64,000 nt of DNA, taken from NCBI GenBank assembly GCA_024195585.1, contig SWBL01000289.1, positions 1 through 64,000 of the forward strand. The letters run 5' to 3'. This document shows positions 44,009 through 55,722 of the stretch, in pieces. The translations under genes and the position numbers were made by a program. Below the pieces are notes generated by a model. That model saw only the letters and a program-made list of their open reading frames with translations, did not search any database and had not been told where the DNA came from. Source of the DNA: Aureobasidium sp. EXF-3400. Lineage: Eukaryota; Ascomycota; Dothideomycetes; Dothideales; Saccotheciaceae. Position 1 is the stretch's first letter. Every line of letters begins with the position of its first letter.

Positions 44009-44710
44009 AAGACTCAGGAGAGACCATTATGATCTGAAATTAGAAGCACAGATTTCGGACTTCACAAGCGGCATCAATCTGCCAATAGAAAACACGACTA
44101 AGCCCTATTCTATGGGAAGTCCCATGGGGTAGTAGACCTCATTACTGATCACTGTTGAACTGTCGTGTTCTTCAATTCCCAGAAACTATTGTAAGATCTC
44201 ATATAGGAGTAACGACTGATTGCATACAAAACAACCGAGTTCTGAAGCCAACCAAATCAAGGTCGAATCCTAGGCATTCAACATGCATGACATTGTCGGT
44301 GCATAGCAGACGAGACCTTTCCCGTGATGTGGACATACTGGGGAACTCAATGAGTGTTACTATGCATATACAGCGCGGCTCGGATTCCAGTCGCGGGCGA
44401 CCCACTTCTATGCGACTACCGTCGGGACTACAGAGTTCGAACACTCCCACAGTAGCCTCTTCTTGAGCTTTGGAAAACTGTTCGCGGAATGGAGTGACCT
44501 GAAAGGACTTGCTATGAACCGTTCAATCTCCGAACCTGAACCGCTTCCCACGTGTTTCATGAACAGCGTGATCTGCAAGTAAAAGTCGATCTTTCGGTCA
44601 TCCGCAGAAAGTCGAGCCAAAGTTCCAACATCTGTCATGCGCCTGAGGTCAGGACCTGTAGGGTAGCTGTTTGGCACTATGTGCGCAATCTGCATCTCTG
44701 AAGAATCTAC
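44009..44710 (-). repeat. Tandem-duplication unit 2, block R4' (channel tail and 3' flank)
   Basis: This is the direct repeat of 33758-34460. Here the tail is still joined to the complete channel gene, which marks this copy as the original right flank of the duplication. Confidence 0.9.
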
Positions 44711-46890
44711 GATCGATCGTGACTGGGGAGAGGTCTCTGATGAAGCCGTTGTGGCGAGTATTTGAGGGCCTGTCGTAGTCCTGCTCTGACCTTGTAGAGT
44801 CGAATCTCCAGTGCTGTCATCCTCTAGACTGCTATGGGAAAACACAGTCAGAAGTCGGTGCTTCATGCTTCTTACCATAGTAAGATGAAAGCAGCAAGTG
44901 GCAAGAAATAGAAGCAGAGTCAATACCGCCTGCACCCTACAAGCAAATCTAGCGGTCTTGCTCTCAACACTGATGAAGATGCCGGCGAGACAGAGCTGCA
45001 TGATATACAGGCCCACGAAGAGTTGGTTGATAACATTCGAGAATATCTCACCGTTAGTACCTGCCGCGTTCTCCTTGAATCGGCGCAAGGCTGGCTTTGT
45101 TGCCATCAGAAGCGCGAACAATCCTAAGCTGCTGGGCAATAAGTCAAGAGGGGTGATGACTGAATACACTGTAGCTGCGGAAGTCAGCTTGTAGAACCAA
45201 GTTCCGATGGAATTCCTGAGCGTACCGATCACTCCCAGAAGCGCGACTGTCGAGTACATCCCCGTTATAGAGAAAGGATCCTGTGAGGCAATCGCGGCAA
45301 GATAACGGGGCGTCGAGCTCAAGAAACGGCTCTTGAACGTTCTCTTGAGAAGATAAGCCCATTGCGCAATCATGTCTGCGAAAAGTGAAAATCCCTGTAA
45401 CGTCAAAAAAGAGATGAAATAGTTACCGGCTTTGGGAAGGTTCAAGGCCAGCACTCTAGGGATTGCAGATGGCTTGTTGAAGACTTCAGACAAAGTGACC
45501 ATCAGACTCGACGAGATTGACACCAGCAAGAAAGCTTGTAAGAAGAGAAAGGCCGAGTAGTATCTATAGTACGCTATCTCGGCCTGAGCATGAGTGACAT
45601 GATGATGCCAAGAGGAAAGATATCGCAGGAGCGACGGAACAAGGGCTACCACCGCAGCGACAAGCAGTTGAGGTACAGCGTCTTGGAGATATGCCAATGC
45701 GCGAGGAGGTATTCGGTTCACCCAGTCGAGCCATGCGATGTTTTGCGTCAAGTCTTCTATCTGTCCTAGTGATGCACTGAAAGTTACCGGCAAGGCGAGC
45801 ACGACGGACAATCCCAAAGAAAAGACTGTCATGATTATGTTGATCAATGTCCTCCGGGCCCTAGGTTTGCGAGCGTTCAACCAACTGATACAGTCTAGAG
45901 TCTCAGACACCGGATAAGTGTGCAGAGGCCAGACTGTTTGCGGCATAACATCACGAACGATAGCCGAGTCTGCTTCGAAGATTTTCAGGATTGCCAGACT
46001 GGAGAAATCGTACTCGACACACGGCTTGGTAAGGTACTCTTGCATTCTCTCTTTGTCTTGTCCGATTCGACATCTCTGGATGTAGCCTGGCGTTGGCTTA
46101 GTGCGTTCAGTAGGCAGCAGCTTTGTACTGACCTTTCTTGTGTTCTTCTCGACATGCTTCTTTCTCTATCTGAATTAGCACCCGAAGGTATGGTTGTCCA
46201 TCGACGAATGGTGTCTTGTTGTCTCTCGTGGTATGTAGTCTGACTTGACACCCATACAGCTTATGGAACATGGACTCCATCAAAGCATTTCCGAGCCTGT
46301 TCGGAACATCAGTAACGAGGTAGAAGCGACTCGCCGTGCCAGAGTCGTGCATGTGTCTAATGTCGACGAAATTTGCAAGCTCGCAACGCGAATGCAAGCA
46401 GAAGAGACCCGTGAACCAGTAAGCCGCAGCCAAGTGTGCCCAAAGACGATCAGTGTTGCCTTCGAGGATGTTCAGGCAACTGAACTTGTCAAGGCCATGG
46501 ATGGAAGAGTCTGCGTGACGATGGACGTAGTTCAGCGGCACCAGAAGGGGCACCATGAAGATGGCAGTCAAGCCGAAGATCCTCGTGAGCAGGCGAAGTA
46601 GTGCAAAGAGACCTATAGCATCTAAACACGAGCTCTCTAAGTCGTAGAAGATGGTGTAGAATGATCTGGTGTTCCTAGCATCGAAGAACAAGTCAATTCT
46701 GCTTGCTCCTGTGATACTTTGACAAGTCTCACCACTTTCCGCAATATCTCCTGCGGAGGATGACAAACCCTCCAATCTGTACAGCCGCTACGAAGGCGCC
46801 AACCTGTATAGAGGCCAGGAAGTCATCGAAAGAACTTCCGTAGTCTTGTTGAGCGGATCCGTTACCAATCGCTATGGTGTTGGGATCCAT
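44408..46890 (-). CDS. CSC1/TMEM63 (RSN1/DUF221) family cation channel, 792 aa
   Basis: Exons 46890-46733, 46674-46133 and 46086-44408 join in frame across introns of 58 nt (GTGAGA...GCTAG) and 46 nt (GTCAGT...GCCAG). The order is that of the family. First comes an N-terminal membrane region (VGAFVAAVQIGGFVILRRR, then IFMVPLLVPLNYVH and DKFSCLNI). A cytosolic PHM7-like domain follows (ASRFYLVTDVPNRLGNALME). Then comes a multi-span core with LPVTFSASLGQIEDLT, RIPPRALAYLQDAVP and EIAYYRYYSAFLFLQAFLLV. The family forms osmotically or mechanically gated cation channels in the plasma membrane or internal membranes. The long soluble tail (ARLSADDRKIDFYLQ) is lineage-specific and is duplicated at 34139-34498. 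Confidence 0.93.
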
Positions 46891-47556
46891 ATGCGTGTCA
46901 CTTGTGTCTCTTGTCTGTGCGCAGTCTAATCGCCTATACCCAGACCCATGTGATATCTATATGTTCGCACTGCAATGGATCTTGTAAGTGTGACAAATCC
47001 TTTGCTGTAAACCTTACTCAACGACCTACCAGTGATTGACTGTCTGACATGAAAGCATCTTCCGCTCAGGGTGTCCGCCTGGCTCAGAGCACTCAAGGTT
47101 TCACCGAACTCCCAAACATGGTCTCGTCAAAATTATCAAGAATCGTGGTCGCGTGTTCGCATGATTGTTTTTATACCGTCCGGATATCGAGTTCGGACCA
47201 ATAGGACTGTGGAAATGCGGAGCTTTGGTCTTGACAGATCCTGCCAAAACAATGCTAAGTGTAGACTAGCTCACGTAAATCAGAGAGCAAAAACCGTAGA
47301 GATGATCGATGTACAAGAATGCCTAGAACATTGATTTTCTTTTTGGGACAGAGCAGAAAGAAACCCAGACTTGGATCGAACTTGAATCAGACTTAGTCAT
47401 GAAGTTCACGACATTGGCCCGAGGCATGACGTGGATGCCATGAGATTGTGGTATCGAATCCTGACACTATGACTACCATTCAAACTTCGTCGCTTCTCGA
47501 AGCCACCTATGGCTTATTGTAGCTACAATCTACATGCTTTGTTTCCCAAGAGCAGC
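46891..47556. other. Spacer, no gene supported
   Basis: This holds the promoter side of the channel gene and the 3' side of the receptor gene. A plus-strand frame at 47071-47334 shows no motif. Confidence 0.5.
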
Positions 47557-48705
47557 TTATTCTGTCAAAGTAGATTCTCTATCATCGTTCTCAGAGACCA
47601 AATGGATCTCATCGGATCCGCGAGTCGGCGGAGGCAGGGGCTTCAGGCTTATGTCCTGATGCTTTAAAGCAGATCCGAGACGAGACCCCCTACCTGAAGC
47701 ATAGGTCCGGAAATTTCGAAGCAGAACTGACAGTGCGGGAAGAGAAGAGGTGATGATCTGATCGTCCATGTCAGCGAGACTTCCTTGCTTACCAGCAGAT
47801 GGTAGACGTCAAGTCTGTACTTGCCCCAACACAATTCTCCACAATACCCCAAACGACAAGCATGGTTGAATCGCCATGATTGATCATGGTCTCAATCTGA
47901 CATACCCGCGCCACGGAGCAAACAGGAGTCAACAGTCCAAGAAGGGTCAAAGCGATCGGACGGACACGTTCTGATTTGGTCAATTGAAGCTTACAAAGCA
48001 GAGGTATCGGCAATAGTATTGCGACAAGGTTAGTCACGAGCATGGCGATGGACGTGCCATAGGATAAAGGCCTTGCAGCAAGACATTTACCGTCAGTCTG
48101 CGGCATCCACGCTCTTTCGATTGGCTGGCAGGAGAGCAGGAAAAGCAGAAACGACACAAGATGGGCTAAGACGATGGAAATTATTCCGAGCCGGAAAATT
48201 CGTTGGTGAGTGGAATCAGTCGCACGCTTGCAGTAATCCAGAGCGGCGAAGCCTAGGGCAAGATTGTATGCTGCTCTAGCCAGGATGTACGCCAGGTTTT
48301 CCACATAACCAAGCTGGAAGAGTCAGTGCTCAGAAGAATGGATAGAGACTGTGCCTCAGTCTACACACAAGAGTATACAGCTCCAAGTTGGCTTTTGGGA
48401 GAATATCAGATGGCAATCCCAGACCAAGTCGAGTCTGAATGATCGCGAGGACGATATATACGACAGCAAAGGCCTGCATTTGATGAGTTTCAGCTAGCAT
48501 TGCTCAGAAAATCACATTTACATACGGTATATAAGCAAAGATGGTAGTAGCTCAGTCTGCCGTTCTTGTTAATCCGTAGACAATGGTATCCTCGCAGAAT
48601 GACGATCAGTGTCATCAGTGGGACAGATACTGCGCAGACTGATACCACCATCAGATACCTTGACTGACCAGCAACTTCTGGGGATGCGTTGCGAATCCAG
48701 CCCAT
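47557..48705 (-). CDS. PTH11-type fungal rhodopsin-domain receptor (324 aa, four exons)
   Basis: Exons 48705-48526, 48473-48369, 48313-47825 and 47757-47557 join in phase 0. Introns 1 and 2 are 52 and 55 nt with GT-AG ends. Intron 3 (67 nt) fits only with a GC donor (GCAAGT at 47824) and CAG acceptor. This restores the family motif IVENCVG followed by IITSSLPAL. Seven hydrophobic segments can be traced, with the typical loop CQPIERAWMPQTDGKC between them and RVCQIETMINHGDSTMLVVW before TM7. Such proteins (fungal rhodopsin-domain, SAT4/PTH11 group) are plasma-membrane receptors or sensors of unknown ligand. Confidence 0.87.
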
Positions 48706-49407
48706 GATTTCGAGCTTTCAATCAATAATCCAGTTTGCATCAGATATGGTGGGAGAAGCTCTCATGGATATATATCGAAATGAGATAGTGGAATGGTATG
48801 TGATTCTTGAGACTCTTGTGGACTTCCGTAATTACACCATCATTTGGTTCTCACGTCATCCAGCAGCTCAGTGTGGGCATTGCATCTCGTGCATAAGGCA
48901 TACTCGATTTCTCCAGACCTCTACTAGAAGCTGTGCGTTCATCAAGCACACAGCGCACAATCTTGAACTTTTTGTCGTTGGTGCAGTGATATACGACCCT
49001 GGCAGGCCAATCACTGTATGGCATAGCCGATTACTGTCTCAATCAAGCTAGGTTCTGACCAAAGTCCAAAAGACCTATACAGTTATGCCATCGACACGAT
49101 GTGTGGGCTGGGACAACAAATCGCGAAGCATATTGAGTGACACAGTCTGATAATCTGTCATGGTGATATATACACGATACGCATATTATAATCTTCCAGC
49201 CCATGAGCCACTCAGCTACCCTCGTGACTGGTCATCGCCGGCCGACAAGATTTCCCCATCTGGACACCACCTGGCGCTTGTGGAGTATCGGTACACAACC
49301 GAGTGCAGACAGACAGCGTATCAACAACGAGCATATGTACGGTACGCCATATACAGGTACTCCGAGGGTGTGTTTAAGAAGTGGTTTCTTTCCAAAGCAA
49401 CAGCGCC
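48706..49407. other. Spacer, no gene supported
   Basis: Open plus-strand frames (48689-49051, 49160-49753) lack motifs, and the second overlaps a better minus-strand gene. The left end should contain the receptor promoter. Confidence 0.45.
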
Positions 49408-49863
49408 TCAGCAAAGGGGGTTGTCACCTTTGCTGGTTACCATCATGTCTGCTAGATCCACCACAGGGCTGGCGGTTTCAAGAGCGTCCGACAATGCTCG
49501 AACCATTTCAAGAAGCTGCTGCGCCTCGAGAGTAGCGACAGCCTGCATAGATTTGCCAGCACACTTCAAATACTCTCTGGTCTCTCCACGATTACCATTG
49601 AAGACAGACCAGTTGGCTCTTGCGATGAAGCATGCCAGTTGTAGATTCCACACTTTGAAAAAATCTTGTAGAAGTTCCCTTCTCCTTACGAGAAGGTCAA
49701 GACCTGAGAAGAGAGACTGTGACATAGCAAGATTGCCATATACCCACAGATAGGCTCGCAGATGCCGGAAGCCAGATATCTTGCTGTCATACGAGGTTGG
49801 TGACGCGGATAAAGAATCCAGAAAGTGGGTCACCAAGTGGAGAACGCTAAGATCCAATGCCAT
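49408..49863 (-). CDS. Orphan hypothetical protein (151 aa)
   Basis: ATG 49863 starts a single-exon frame. The protein is Leu/Ala-rich and mostly helical (HLVTHFLDSL, DLLVRRRELLQDFFKVW). There is no signal peptide or clear membrane segment. No known family is recognised. Its 3' end (SKGDNPLC) reaches a GGTAACCAGC that is not a good donor, so the stop is probably real. Confidence 0.5.
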   Translation of the reverse strand: MALDLSVLHLVTHFLDSLSASPTSYDSKISGFRHLRAYLWVYGNLAMSQSLFSGLDLLVRRRELLQDFFKVWNLQLACFIARANWSVFNGNRGETREYLKCAGKSMQAVATLEAQQLLEMVRALSDALETASPVVDLADMMVTSKGDNPLC

Positions 49864-50943
49864 TCCACGGATGCCAAGAGATGGAGATTGAAGCGAAGGT
49901 CGGGCGTTGTGCTTGCGGATTGGAGGTCGGGCAAGATGCGCAATGATGTGTCCAGATTCCGGGCTGACAGAAGTTCAGATAATTGTGAACAGGAGGCCGA
50001 GCCCTTTAATTTATGCTTTCAGGGTCTTCCTGGAAGCTCATCCCTGAAGAAATTCCAATTTCAGTTTGCGAGACCCATGTCAAGTCTAGATCAGCAGTGA
50101 TTATCCTGGTCGCTAACCGTTGGATGATTGGTTGGGTGTTATTATAAACAGGTCGTAATCTACAGGTATACAAGTATACCCCCTAAACGACCCCGCCGTA
50201 TGTTCTTCTCGCTCGCTTCTTCAATCTACTGAGGAACGCGCTGAGATGTTCACATTAGTCAGACCGCCTGCCCGAGTCGCGGTCGCAAGCTCGATTTACC
50301 CACGAGTACAGTGACGCAATGCCACATAGCAGTCGCCGATTCGAGTCACTAATGCTAATGTGGAACCAAGACCGACAGCCTCTCGATCGTGGGAACAGCG
50401 ATGGTTTCTCATCCTAGAGACTACACAAACAACATAGTCGCTTTCTCTGTCTGTACACTGTAGTGGCGGGAAGCTTCTCTACATTCAGGAGCGAGGCTGC
50501 TGCGTAAGTGGCTTCCAAAGTGTAAGCGACACCTTTCTTAAGCCATACTCCTAAGTACATGTTGTCAAACACTGAGACAATGCTAATCGGGAACACACAA
50601 AAGACAGATCCATACCAAATTGGCAATCGATATGTACACCCAACCGTGTATTTCCACTTCTCTTTACTGCGAGAAATCTAATGCTTGAGCATCTTGTTCA
50701 TAGATAACGTCTTGCTGGGACCAGGCGGTCACATGTTTATGCGACCCCGATATTATCATACCATTTGAGTCGAACCGTCATGATATGACTGTTTCATGAA
50801 AGCTGAACTCCCCCTCTGATGTCCAGGTTGTCTAGTGCGTGCCTTAGAAAGACTCTCACGCACTAACGACAACCAAGACGGCTGCAATGCTGTGGCAAGA
50901 GGTGTAGAATCTCGTGAATCGTATAGGAGTCAATATCATAAGC
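49864..50943. other. Spacer, no gene supported
   Basis: No convincing frame is seen over about 1.1 kb. It includes the promoter of the 151-residue orphan and the 3' end of the next minus-strand gene. Confidence 0.5.
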
Positions 50944-51867
50944 TTATAGCCTTCGAGCGCTGCCCTTACTTGTCAGCAAGTCACGGGATACAGCGAGAGC
51001 GAGCTCCGACTCTATACACCATTGCAGATACGCTACTGTCTCTGTTTGTAGGCTCCTGACGATACGATCGAAGACAATATCCTTAGTGAGTTGTCTTAGA
51101 TCGTGGAATAGAGTAGGAAAGATTTCGCAACGCTCGAGGATTAAGTCTGCCGTGGGGAGAACACCGATGTAGTCGATGGCTTCTTCGCTCCCCCCGATCT
51201 TCCGTTTTGAAAGCTCAACTTTGAGACATGATTTTGACAGCTTGCCGTGCTGATAAGGACTTGTCGCTCGGTTCACTAAGTCCTCGATGTGGGACACGCT
51301 CTCGAGAATTCTCTCCTCGTTGAAGCTACCCTCACATATACATGAATATTTCAATAGCTCGAGCGTCCAGATTATGTCCTCCAGCAAGACAGGTGCCTCT
51401 CTGAACGATTTGAGTTTGTCAGAATTCTCTGCGCTCTCCAGATGAAGGGCTGAGATCTCAGCTTGAAGCTTGTCCTGAATCAGTTCCGTACCTTCCAAGA
51501 GGTTGATTTTTCGGACTCGTTCGGCCAGATCAGTAGTCTGATCGTCCACATTCCAGGGTAATTCATTCGCCCATTTAGCGTAGAGTTTGACGTGCGGCTC
51601 CAACTCCTGGACTTCGTGGATCAAACGGCTCAAGCGGATCCCTATCAACATCTGAGAAGACTTGTATGGGTGATTGTTCGCGATATTCAAGACATCAATT
51701 GCCTGTCGATCCATGTGTTCACAGGCTTTCCACTGTCTTCTAATACTGGATGGTGTCCTAAGAACTTTGCGATGGGCCAAGAACGTAAAAGCTCTTTCTA
51801 AGACTTCTTTCAGTTTCATGGTTCTGGCCCCCTTCGGTAAGCTGGTGAACAACATGGTTGGATGCAT
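50944..51867 (-). CDS. Orphan helical protein (307 aa)
   Basis: ATG 51867 opens a long single-exon frame. ATG 51819 (MKLKEVLERAF) is a plausible alternative start. The protein is soluble, charged and helical throughout (IHEVQELEPHVKLYAKW, LAERVRKINLLEGTELIQDK), with no known domain or signal. Length and amino-acid use favour a real gene. It could be a coiled-coil adaptor, but this is a guess from composition. Confidence 0.65.
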   Translation of the reverse strand: MHPTMLFTSLPKGARTMKLKEVLERAFTFLAHRKVLRTPSSIRRQWKACEHMDRQAIDVLNIANNHPYKSSQMLIGIRLSRLIHEVQELEPHVKLYAKWANELPWNVDDQTTDLAERVRKINLLEGTELIQDKLQAEISALHLESAENSDKLKSFREAPVLLEDIIWTLELLKYSCICEGSFNEERILESVSHIEDLVNRATSPYQHGKLSKSCLKVELSKRKIGGSEEAIDYIGVLPTADLILERCEIFPTLFHDLRQLTKDIVFDRIVRSLQTETVAYLQWCIESELALAVSRDLLTSKGSARRL

Positions 51868-52239
51868 TGATAATCAGTATTCAGCTACTCTGACGAATTC
51901 GCGCGACATCCTTAATATCGATGGCCGCCCTCAAAAGATTTCTATCCATCACGCGTGGAACGATGCAACATGAGGTCATGAGCTTATCATCTCATCAGTT
52001 CGATTTTACCACATCTCATGAAGGAAAAGCTAACGGCATTCTATTCGCGAATTGTCGTTTTCGAGCTCAATTCCAGCCGGCTATTGGCAGATTCGGTCTT
52101 ACATAAGACTTCACGCCTTCCTGGCGAAAGCCAGCACGGCGGCTCTGTAGGACTATCTCTCATGAGCTCACGTTTGAAGTATCAAGATGAGATAAACATA
52201 GAACACAACAATACTCGATGCCCGACAAAATAACACCCA
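51868..52239. other. Tandem-gene spacer
   Basis: This 372-bp stretch lies between two minus-strand genes and should hold the promoter of the 307-residue orphan and the terminator of the permease. No gene is seen. Confidence 0.5.
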
Positions 52240-53827
52240 TCAGCTGGAATCCTCAGCGACACTGAAACGATGTCGTTCTATAAACCTCAACTCGACATAA
52301 CGGAGAATCAGATAAAGGATGACGGAGGCTATGAATCCGATCAGGATCGCGAGCTAGTGCAGGGAAAGTCAGTAGTGGATACGTAGTTAAGGTACAATAA
52401 CTTACGTCTAATCCAGAACTCTTGAAGAAGAACCCTATCGGACCGATGTACCATGTCTGTGTCATACACAGCACAACAACGGTACAGCTCAGTAGGAACG
52501 TTGCCGAAGACGCAAGGCCGAGAGGAAACTGTCGCTCGTCCTCTTGTAGCAGCCACTTGTTGTTGTGACCCATGCATTTGTTGAACAGGATGTATTCGGT
52601 GAGGAGGACGCCGAACCAGATACTAGCAAAATATCCGGTCATCGAGTATACCGATATCATGATATCCGCCAGATGATTGCGACCCAGTACGGCGAACGTG
52701 ACACATATCGGCATGATCATCGTTGGATATATGGGCATCGGTACGGATTCAAGGCGAGAAGACAGATCGTACAAGTCTGCGAGAATGCTGTACATTGACC
52801 TTATCATGTTTATCATGATACCAAGCACTAGCACTATACCACAGGAGCTTTTGAGCATCATGCCCGTTGGATGTAAGACCTCTGCGATGAGCGTACCTAT
52901 CGATCCTTCGTAGGCCTCCCGCCATGTTGCTATCGTATCCGCTTTTGCACCTAGGCCAGCACCGACGACGAAGGTGAAAGCAAAGCTTAACAACATGCCG
53001 ATCAGAGTTTGCAGAAAGATGAGACCACTCTTGTTGCTCTTCCCATCGTAATTGCCGATTGATGTTGCGAAAGGTGAGTAAAGTATGGCTCTCGCCAGGC
53101 AGAGATTGAAGAAAGAGATCCGGTGACCAAGTGAGAGCTTATCCTTTGCTCCCACCAAGGAAAGTGATACTGACATTGTCGGATGTACAGGTTGAGATGT
53201 TACCACGCTGCTAAGGATAAATACAGCCACGATCTGCGCGCAGAGTGTATAGTCGGGGTATATCTTTTTGACGCCGAGTACCAACACAATTCCGGTGATA
53301 CAAGCGGAAGTCACGATCGCAATAGAAGTCGGAAACACTGCGAGAGCTACAATGGCAGACAAAATCTGGCCAGCTGCTATGAGCTCGATGACCAGAAGGC
53401 CGAGTGTTGTGGTACAGTTGAGAAAAGCCAGAACTCTAGCAGGTACTCTGCCTACTGCATGACGGTTGAGGGCTCGCCGCCCGAGTATGGGAGCAAAGGT
53501 GGAGATGAACGCTACGGGGAAAGATCCCAGTGTCAAGCCAGCAAAACCACATAGGAAGGCGTCACGAAAGGATAGATGGTATCTGAGTGGACCAAGAGAG
53601 GCGAGTATGACGTTCGTGATCGCGAAGCTGTTCTCGGTCCACATGAACGTGTTTAGGATACCGGCAGTAGCAGTTGGACATTTCTCCGGCAGTAATATCG
53701 CGACTGCTCCTGTTTCGCTGACATCGCTGTCGTTTCCAGGCTCATATCGAGGGAGAGTTTCGGTAAGACTGACACAACTCTCGGTAGCCATGGGATGTTC
53801 CTTTGGCAGTGTCTCACTAGAGTTCAT
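52240..53827 (-). CDS. NCS1-family cytosine/purine permease (FCY2-like), 511 aa
   Basis: Exons 53827-52406 and 52353-52240 join in phase 0 across a 52-nt intron (GTAAGT...CACTAG). This replaces an out-of-frame tail by LAILIGFIASVILYLILRY, the missing last membrane helix. The length of 511 fits the family. Visible family features are an N-terminal cytosolic segment, FMWTENSFAITNVILASLGP, then SFRDAFLCGFAGLTLGSFPVA, and about twelve hydrophobic helices. NCS1 permeases import cytosine, adenine, guanine or hypoxanthine with protons across the plasma membrane. The common WFSAN sequence at the first helix reads MWTEN here, so substrate range may differ. Confidence 0.92.
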
Positions 53828-55005
53828 CCTGGATCAGTTGATGGATTGGGACTCTGTGTGACAAGCACTATTGTTGGATGTTTGTTGGTTGAAGAACCAG
53901 CTGTCATCAACTGGGACCGCGCGAGTGAGCAAAGAGGTTATTGTAGACTTGATTTCTTGTATTCCCCGCATTACGGGCGTCACTCTGTCCTTGTACGAGA
54001 GTGACGTGATACATTGTCGTAATTCACGAACCCGTGGCGGGGTTTGGAAGCAGACCCGCTATGGATCCAAGATGCGCCAGAACAAGTCCAGGACAAGCTA
54101 GCGTTTTGAGTCATTTGAAGCCTCGTGTCGCAACCGTCTACGATGCGTACGGTAAAATCGAAAGTCAAGTCAAGACAGGACGAAGGATCAATCTTATCTG
54201 TCGTTTAGTCGTCACTCTTTCCAATGATTAAATTACGCCAACCTTGTTGACGATACGCAGAAGGTCTCGGAGGCTGGTTCACGCTCGCGAGCACGAAGTA
54301 ACTTGGGCACTTCGGTCTGCTTGCATCTCTTGTGCTGATGGTCCACCAGTATGGTTACGTGCTGGTAATGCATGGGACGATAAAGCAGCGTGTCTAGTAT
54401 GATCATCATGAGCCGGATGCTACAAACAGCATTGAGAAACCAAAATCACGCGTCCGACAAATGGAAACGCAATGTTGCATCCTTGATTGTTACACGTACA
54501 AAACAGTCTCTGATGAGTATCCGGTCGCCCTTTAGCTAAGTCTTTCCATTTCCTGTATTAGCAGCGATGCTACTGAGCACGGATCCCGAGGATCGATGCC
54601 CAGACACATATCGATGACTGATCTAGGATGACTACGAGCTCCCGCCAGCGACACATGCTCACAGAAGCTATCATGAGGTGTACGGTACTCCTATGAGGAT
54701 GGTTATCATACATTGCAGCAAATGTCATCATCTATAACCGCTCTGAAGTTCTTCCGTCACACATGCAAGCCCTGTCGTAAAGTACCCGTAGCCACTACCT
54801 GTCAGACGCGGACGGTGAAGTAGTCAGCCAGTGGAACTCCATTCTCTACAAGGTGAGTTCCAGTGCGACATATAGCTGAGCTATTGCGGATTGACACGCA
54901 AATACATCAGGTCTGATCGTCTCCATGTTCTGAGCGCTTCATCTTTTCAGCTCTTTCTGGAAGCTTTATGTTGCGACACTCTCACTATTCACTGGATTCC
55001 AAGCC
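53828..55005. other. Divergent spacer, no gene supported
   Basis: This 1.2-kb region separates the divergent permease and F-box genes. Short frames near 53871-54231 are shadows without motifs. Confidence 0.5.
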
Positions 55006-55722
55006 ATGGCAATGTTAGAGAGACGCCCAAACGAAATTATGCAAGCGACCGCCTCCCACTTGTCACTTAGTGATGTGTTGGAACTCCGTGTTGTATGTTC
55101 AAGCACGGAAGCAGGCATACGGAACTATATAACGACCACTTATTGCCACGCTCTCCGGGTGCGGTTCTCAGAAGGAGGTCTGCACTACCTCGCACGCAAA
55201 ACACGGTGTCAGTATCTCATCAAAGGGATGCGTTTGATGACCGTCAGGTTCTACCAGATACCATCGTATCATTTAGACCACATGGACTCATCTAGGCTCA
55301 AAAGACTTCACCGAGACTTTATTGCATCCTCGTGGCATGACAGCGAGCCTCATGCAGCAAACATCATGCGGAAGTTGAATCAATGGAGTCTATATAGATC
55401 ATTCTACAAGGCTCAACGACGGATGCTTGAGCAAGACAGAGATCTGAGGCTCCTGCAGGAGGTGATGGTCAACTTAAGGGCATGTGAAGTGATGTTGAAT
55501 ATCGAATACGAGGCGACGCATGATATTGATCAGTCCTCTTGTGTGGATGGCATCTCCGATCTTGTAGAGTTAATGCGAGCATCGAGTGTACCCAAGATCT
55601 CTCAGTTTGCACGCCTCTGCTTCATGGTCGCCGGTACCGGCATGACTTTTAGCATGCTATCGATCAAGCGAGTAGATGGAATGTTGCTTCGAGTTGACCA
55701 ACCGAGCCTAGTCTTCGGCTAA
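55006..55722 (+). CDS. F-box-like protein, paralog 1
   Basis: ATG 55006 starts a 238-codon frame. The N-terminus fits an F-box (RPNEIMQATASHLSLSDVLE, then LRVVCSS). The rest aligns over its length with the product of 62790-63473: RFSEGGLHYLARKTRCQYL matches AFSEDGLVRLLRKTQCQRF, and QWSLYRSFYKAQRRMLEQD matches QWELYTGFFKAQRHFLEEN. The C-terminal 40 residues differ. A role in SCF ubiquitin ligase is inferred. The conserved body is not a repeat domain that I recognise. Confidence 0.72.
   Translation: MAMLERRPNEIMQATASHLSLSDVLELRVVCSSTEAGIRNYITTTYCHALRVRFSEGGLHYLARKTRCQYLIKGMRLMTVRFYQIPSYHLDHMDSSRLKRLHRDFIASSWHDSEPHAANIMRKLNQWSLYRSFYKAQRRMLEQDRDLRLLQEVMVNLRACEVMLNIEYEATHDIDQSSCVDGISDLVELMRASSVPKISQFARLCFMVAGTGMTFSMLSIKRVDGMLLRVDQPSLVFG

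Noticed and set aside
49160..49753. 197-codon plus-strand frame.
   Set aside because: Starts without a convincing motif and is partly antisense to the 151-residue orphan, which has a better start and composition.
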